Assembly: GCA_044375415.1 (NCBI GenBank) | Contig: JBILMS010000025.1 | Coordinates: 1 to 45,131 of the forward strand | Direction of reading: 5' to 3' | DNA: 45,131 nucleotides | Source of the DNA: JAWXBG01 sp044375415 | Lineage (GTDB): Bacteria > Bacteroidota > Bacteroidia > Flavobacteriales_D > Sanyastnellaceae | Made by a program: the position numbers and the translations under genes | In this document: one piece after another, positions 42,391 through 45,131 of the stretch | How the letters are laid out: the number at the start of each line of letters is the position of its first letter | Position numbering within the stretch: position 1 is the first letter of the stretch | Notes under the pieces: generated by a model | Seen by the model: only the letters and a program-made list of their open reading frames with translations | The model's database searches: none | Told to the model about the DNA's origin: nothing

Positions 42391-43395
42391 ATGTATTACA
42401 GCAACTACCTTCAACTCGATAAAATCCTGAATGCTCAGGATCTCGAAAGCGATAAACAGGAAAAACATGCTCACGATGAGATGTTGTTTATCATCATCCA
42501 TCAGTCCTATGAACTGTGGTTCAAACAGATACTCTTCGAAATGAGGTCTGTACACGGCATCTTGTCTCAACCTGCGATCAACGACAATTCACCGGAATTG
42601 GCCACCGTAGTGCGCCGATTAAATAGGGTAGTGGAGATCATGAAAGTGCTGGTACACAAAATCGACATTTTGGAAACGATGACTCCATTGGATTTCCTAG
42701 AATTTCGAGATATGTTGCGTCCAGCATCGGGTTTTCAAAGTATGCAGTTCAAAGAACTAGAAGCCGTTTTGGGTTTGAGAATGGAGCAACGTCATGGTAG
42801 AGAGTATTATACCAGTCAATTGACTCCCGACGACAAATCTAAAATTGAGGCTCTCAATAGCCATCAGACGGTGATTGAACTCATCAATCTCTGGCTCGAA
42901 CGGATGCCTTTCGACGACAACATTGTGGTAGATCACAAAACCGGAATGGAATTTTGGTTTGCCTACGCTGAAAGGTACAAGTCCACATTGCAGGAAGGGG
43001 AGAAGGAAAATGTGAAAGAATTTGAAAAACTCTTTTTGATGAATCACCAGGACGCGGAAAGAAAATTAACCCAATCTGCGCGTCGTGCTATTTTGTTTAT
43101 TATGTTGTACAGAGATTACCCCATTCTTCAAAATCCGTACAAAGTGTTAAACCATCTGTTGGAAATAGATGAGCTCTTGGCCAATTGGCGTTGGAGACAC
43201 ATGAACATGGTACACAGAATGGTGGGAAGCCGGATGGGAACAGGTGGTTCGTCGGGAAAAGGGTACTTGAGAGATGCCGCTTTAAAACACTACATTTTCT
43301 CGGAAATCGCCGAAATGAATTCCTTCCTGATACCGAGAAATTCACTACCGACACTTCCCGAAGAACTTGAAATGCACTTGGGATTTAGGAGTTAA
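42391..43395 (+). CDS. kynA: Tryptophan 2,3-dioxygenase
   Basis: 334 residues. Family motifs: HAHDEMLFIIIHQSYELWFKQ (with the heme-pocket His and active-site residues), PLDFLEFRDMLRPASGFQS, WLERMPFDD, and RHMNMVHRMVGSRMGTGGSSGKGYL with the heme-ligand His. It opens the indole ring of tryptophan to N-formylkynurenine with O2. ELWFKQ replaces the more common ELWMKL. No other kynurenine pathway gene is in the window. Confidence 0.94.
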   Translation: MYYSNYLQLDKILNAQDLESDKQEKHAHDEMLFIIIHQSYELWFKQILFEMRSVHGILSQPAINDNSPELATVVRRLNRVVEIMKVLVHKIDILETMTPLDFLEFRDMLRPASGFQSMQFKELEAVLGLRMEQRHGREYYTSQLTPDDKSKIEALNSHQTVIELINLWLERMPFDDNIVVDHKTGMEFWFAYAERYKSTLQEGEKENVKEFEKLFLMNHQDAERKLTQSARRAILFIMLYRDYPILQNPYKVLNHLLEIDELLANWRWRHMNMVHRMVGSRMGTGGSSGKGYLRDAALKHYIFSEIAEMNSFLIPRNSLPTLPEELEMHLGFRS

Positions 43396-43463
43396 TTAGG
43401 GTTATGTAAGAATCGCTCATTTCGGTGAACTCCATGTGATTATTGATTTAATTTTATACACAG

Positions 43464-43592
43464 GCCCCTCGGCTGCGCTCGGGGACCGCCCCGTTAGGTA
43501 AATATGAAAAAGAGAAAGGGGGCCGCGAAGCGACCCCCTTTCTCTTTTTCTTGACACACATAACAATCGGTCTCCGAGCGAAGCCGAGGGGC
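43464..43592. repeat. Nested palindromic element, possible bidirectional terminator
   Basis: A perfect 17-bp inner stem, GAAAAAGAGAAAGGGGG (43506-43522) with 43534-43550, encloses CCGCGAAGCGA. Outside it a 24-bp inverted repeat pairs 43464-43487 (GCCCCTCGGCTGCGCTCGGG...) with 43569-43592 at 22 of 24 positions. It separates the convergent kynA and DUF423 genes. Confidence 0.85.
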
Positions 43593-43608
43593 TCTTCATT
43601 CAGTGAAA

Positions 43609-44022
43609 TTAATCTCTAAATACTATTTGACCTCGTTTACCGAAAGTTAAGGCGAGCCAAATCCATCCTGAGATCATTAGCGATCCGCCTATCGGTGTAA
43701 TGGGTCCTAATATTCCTGTAAAACCCCAATTGATCATGTCTTTGGTGGCCAAAAAGTAGAGACTGCCACTGAAGAGCACCGTACCCGTTGTAACAAGCAA
43801 ACATGCCCAACGTTGTCTGCGATAAATGATTTCTTGCTGGTAAAGCGATACAGACAGTAATGCAGCGCCATTAATTAACTGATAGAAAACAGCCTTTTCC
43901 CAAACAGAAAGGGACTTTTCAGTGAGATGCGGCTCGAGTCCATGTGCACCAAAAGCACCAAGTAGTATACCAATTGCCAAAAGCAAAATCGGCATGGCCG
44001 GTTGTAAGATGTATTCTCTCAT
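43609..44022 (-). CDS. DUF423 family small membrane protein
   Basis: 137 residues with four hydrophobic segments (about 10-28, 45-62, 73-92, 102-126). Conserved features of DUF423 (E. coli YgdD-like) are visible: LLGAFGAHGLEPHL near the N-terminus, AVFYQLINGAALLSV, LFSGSLYFLA and LGPITPIGGSLMISGW. Its start overlaps the stop of the glycosyltransferase gene by 4 nt (ATGA). The function of the family is unknown. Confidence 0.92.
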   Translation of the reverse strand: MREYILQPAMPILLLAIGILLGAFGAHGLEPHLTEKSLSVWEKAVFYQLINGAALLSVSLYQQEIIYRRQRWACLLVTTGTVLFSGSLYFLATKDMINWGFTGILGPITPIGGSLMISGWIWLALTFGKRGQIVFRD

Positions 44023-44732
44023 ATGTTTCTATAACTTATTATTTTGTGTCTAAGGAATCTGCTGTATGTCTCTTTAATTTTAAGGGGATCAACACCCATT
44101 CGAAACTGAAACATCGCAACAGTATTGGCAAAATTAACCCTCAGCCATGAGTTTTCATCGTATTTTCTTGCACTCACAAGTACGTCTTTCGGGATCAAAC
44201 AAAAACGTCCGAACTTTTTTGCCTTACGAAGTAGATCGTATTCCTCCATCACTACAAATTTTTCGTCGAAACCTCCCAGTTTCTCCCACATTTCACGGGT
44301 GATGAAAAGACTTTGATCGCCACCTCGAAAAGCCTCTATGTTGAATCGAGTCATCCAAGAATTAAATCGGAGCATTGGTTTGGAAGAATCAAAGCGAAAT
44401 CGATAACCGCCTATTTTATATCCTTTTCTTATTGAGCTCATTATATCTGATGCGAAGGTTGTAGGGGGTATAGTATCAGCATGTACGAAGTAGAAAATAT
44501 CTGCCTGAGAGGAGTAAGCAGCTGTGTTCATTTGTTTGGCTCTGCACCGGGCCTTTCCCTCAACCACTTTTACACCCAAATTCTGAGCAATTCGAATGGT
44601 TTCGTCATCGCTGTTTCCGTCTGAAACAATGATTTCAGCGACCAAATCTTCTCCATTTTCCTTCAAATAAGGAAGCAAGCGCCGTAAATGTCCGGCCTCA
44701 TTGAGTGTAGGAATAATTATAGTGATTTTCAT
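44019..44732 (-). CDS. GT2 glycosyltransferase of the TIGR04283 (arsenosugar-type) family
   Basis: 237 residues. GT-A fold with IIIPTLNEAGHL, EIIVSDGNSDDET, the GKARCRAKQMNTAA stretch (R-x-x-Q-M-N pattern) and FYFVHADTIPP, then GGYRFRFD, FRGGDQSLFI and EEYDLLRKAKKFG. TIGR04283 members are often found in arsenosugar clusters, but no arsenic gene is visible here, so the substrate is open. An exact TACTTTTG box lies at 44760-44767 on this strand. Confidence 0.88.
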   Translation of the reverse strand: MKITIIIPTLNEAGHLRRLLPYLKENGEDLVAEIIVSDGNSDDETIRIAQNLGVKVVEGKARCRAKQMNTAAYSSQADIFYFVHADTIPPTTFASDIMSSIRKGYKIGGYRFRFDSSKPMLRFNSWMTRFNIEAFRGGDQSLFITREMWEKLGGFDEKFVVMEEYDLLRKAKKFGRFCLIPKDVLVSARKYDENSWLRVNFANTVAMFQFRMGVDPLKIKETYSRFLRHKIISYRNI

Positions 44733-44759
44733 TTCGATGCCAAATTACGGCCTAGTCAT

Positions 44760-44767
44760 CAAAAGTA
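44760..44767 (-). promoter_or_regulatory. Promoter -7 box for the glycosyltransferase-DUF423 operon
   Basis: TACTTTTG on the minus strand, exact consensus, 27 nt before the ATG at 44732. Confidence 0.5.
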
Positions 44768-44829
44768 GGTTGTTCACTTTTAACGAAATAGCACTTGATT
44801 CGATCATTTTTATTTGTTTTCTTTGTTGG

Positions 44830-45131
44830 ATGTCCACCTTATTAAAAACTGCCATTTTTCTGTTCATTCCAATCGTGTGCAGTTCGTGCATGACTCCTCA
44901 ATCGGTAAGTACCGGAAATCCGGTTTCTCATTGGCTTTGGGACTCCTTGCTTAAAACGCATGTGAACTCAGTTGGTTTAGTTGATTATGAGGGATTTATT
45001 TCAGATAGCACTCAGCTGAATAAGTACTTGGAAATCCTCGAGCAAAATCACCCGGATGAAAAAACATGGTCGAAAAACGAAAAGTTGGCGTTTTGGATTA
45101 ACACCTACAACGCGTTTACGATTCGTCTGAT
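44830..45131 (+). CDS. DUF547 lipoprotein, 5' part only (cut by window end)
   Basis: The first 100 residues are present and the frame is open at the window edge. The N-terminus MSTLLKTAIFLFIPIVCSSC has a lipoprotein signal (Cys after IVCSS or CSS), and LAFWINTYNAFTIRL is the hallmark start of DUF547. It is divergent from the TIGR04283 glycosyltransferase, and the two families often neighbour each other. A TTTTATTTG stretch before the start may be the promoter. The function of DUF547 is unknown. Confidence 0.85.
   Translation, partial: MSTLLKTAIFLFIPIVCSSCMTPQSVSTGNPVSHWLWDSLLKTHVNSVGLVDYEGFISDSTQLNKYLEILEQNHPDEKTWSKNEKLAFWINTYNAFTIRL

Overview
The window is a chromosomal segment of a member of the Bacteroidota, most likely a marine or freshwater Flavobacteriales relative (Cryomorphaceae or Crocinitomicaceae-like; the family is a guess). 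The evidence is five proteins with type A C-terminal sorting domains of the type IX secretion system (T9SS), a PorT-like and a PorE-like protein, a TonB-dependent receptor, a DUF4293-rho pair, a Rho with a long Asn/Pro/Gln-rich insert, and promoters of the TAnnTTTG type with no clear Shine-Dalgarno sequences. I see no tRNA, rRNA, CRISPR array, phage or transposase gene.

Layout. 1-7080: an envelope protein that fuses a PorE-like architecture to DUF1573, a secreted glucose/sorbosone-dehydrogenase-like enzyme, a TonB-dependent receptor whose signal-peptide codons lie inside a perfect intrinsic terminator, and an acyltransferase-3. 7081-8625: a gene-poor island of composite structured repeats around a RelE/ParE-type toxin-antitoxin pair. 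8626-12511: a PorE-like OmpA protein, a YfcE-type phosphodiesterase, an unknown secreted protein and a DUF4293 protein. 12512-16219: a duplicated non-coding segment, rho, a four-helix membrane protein and porT. 16490-21546: pyrR-pyrB, a STAS protein, a T9SS cargo protein, and an NfeD-like/flotillin pair. 21549-25096: prmA-tpiA, divergent from a recQ that starts with TTG. 25282-29976: a two-gene polysaccharide operon (wecB and a glycosyltransferase), then a secreted GH16 glucanase and a DbpA-like helicase. 29977-35817: REP-like repeats, a very large CotH-kinase T9SS cargo protein and a SprB-repeat cargo protein. 35794-40155: coaE, rpe and uvrA. 40219-41923: a two-gene operon for a beta-helix protein and a protein with 'EYFW..DPGLGNG' repeats plus a dockerin-like tail. 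42391-45131: tryptophan 2,3-dioxygenase, a large nested palindrome, DUF423, a TIGR04283-type glycosyltransferase, and the start of a DUF547 lipoprotein cut by the window edge.

Most genes are ordinary housekeeping or secretion genes. The parts that deserve a second look are the terminator embedded in a signal-peptide coding region, the composite repeat island around the toxin-antitoxin module, the split lamin-tail domain of the CotH protein, the EYFW-repeat/dockerin-like protein, and the many promoter -7 boxes that sit 4-8 nt before a start codon and so imply leaderless or nearly leaderless mRNAs. All family assignments come from reading motifs by eye; no database search was run.
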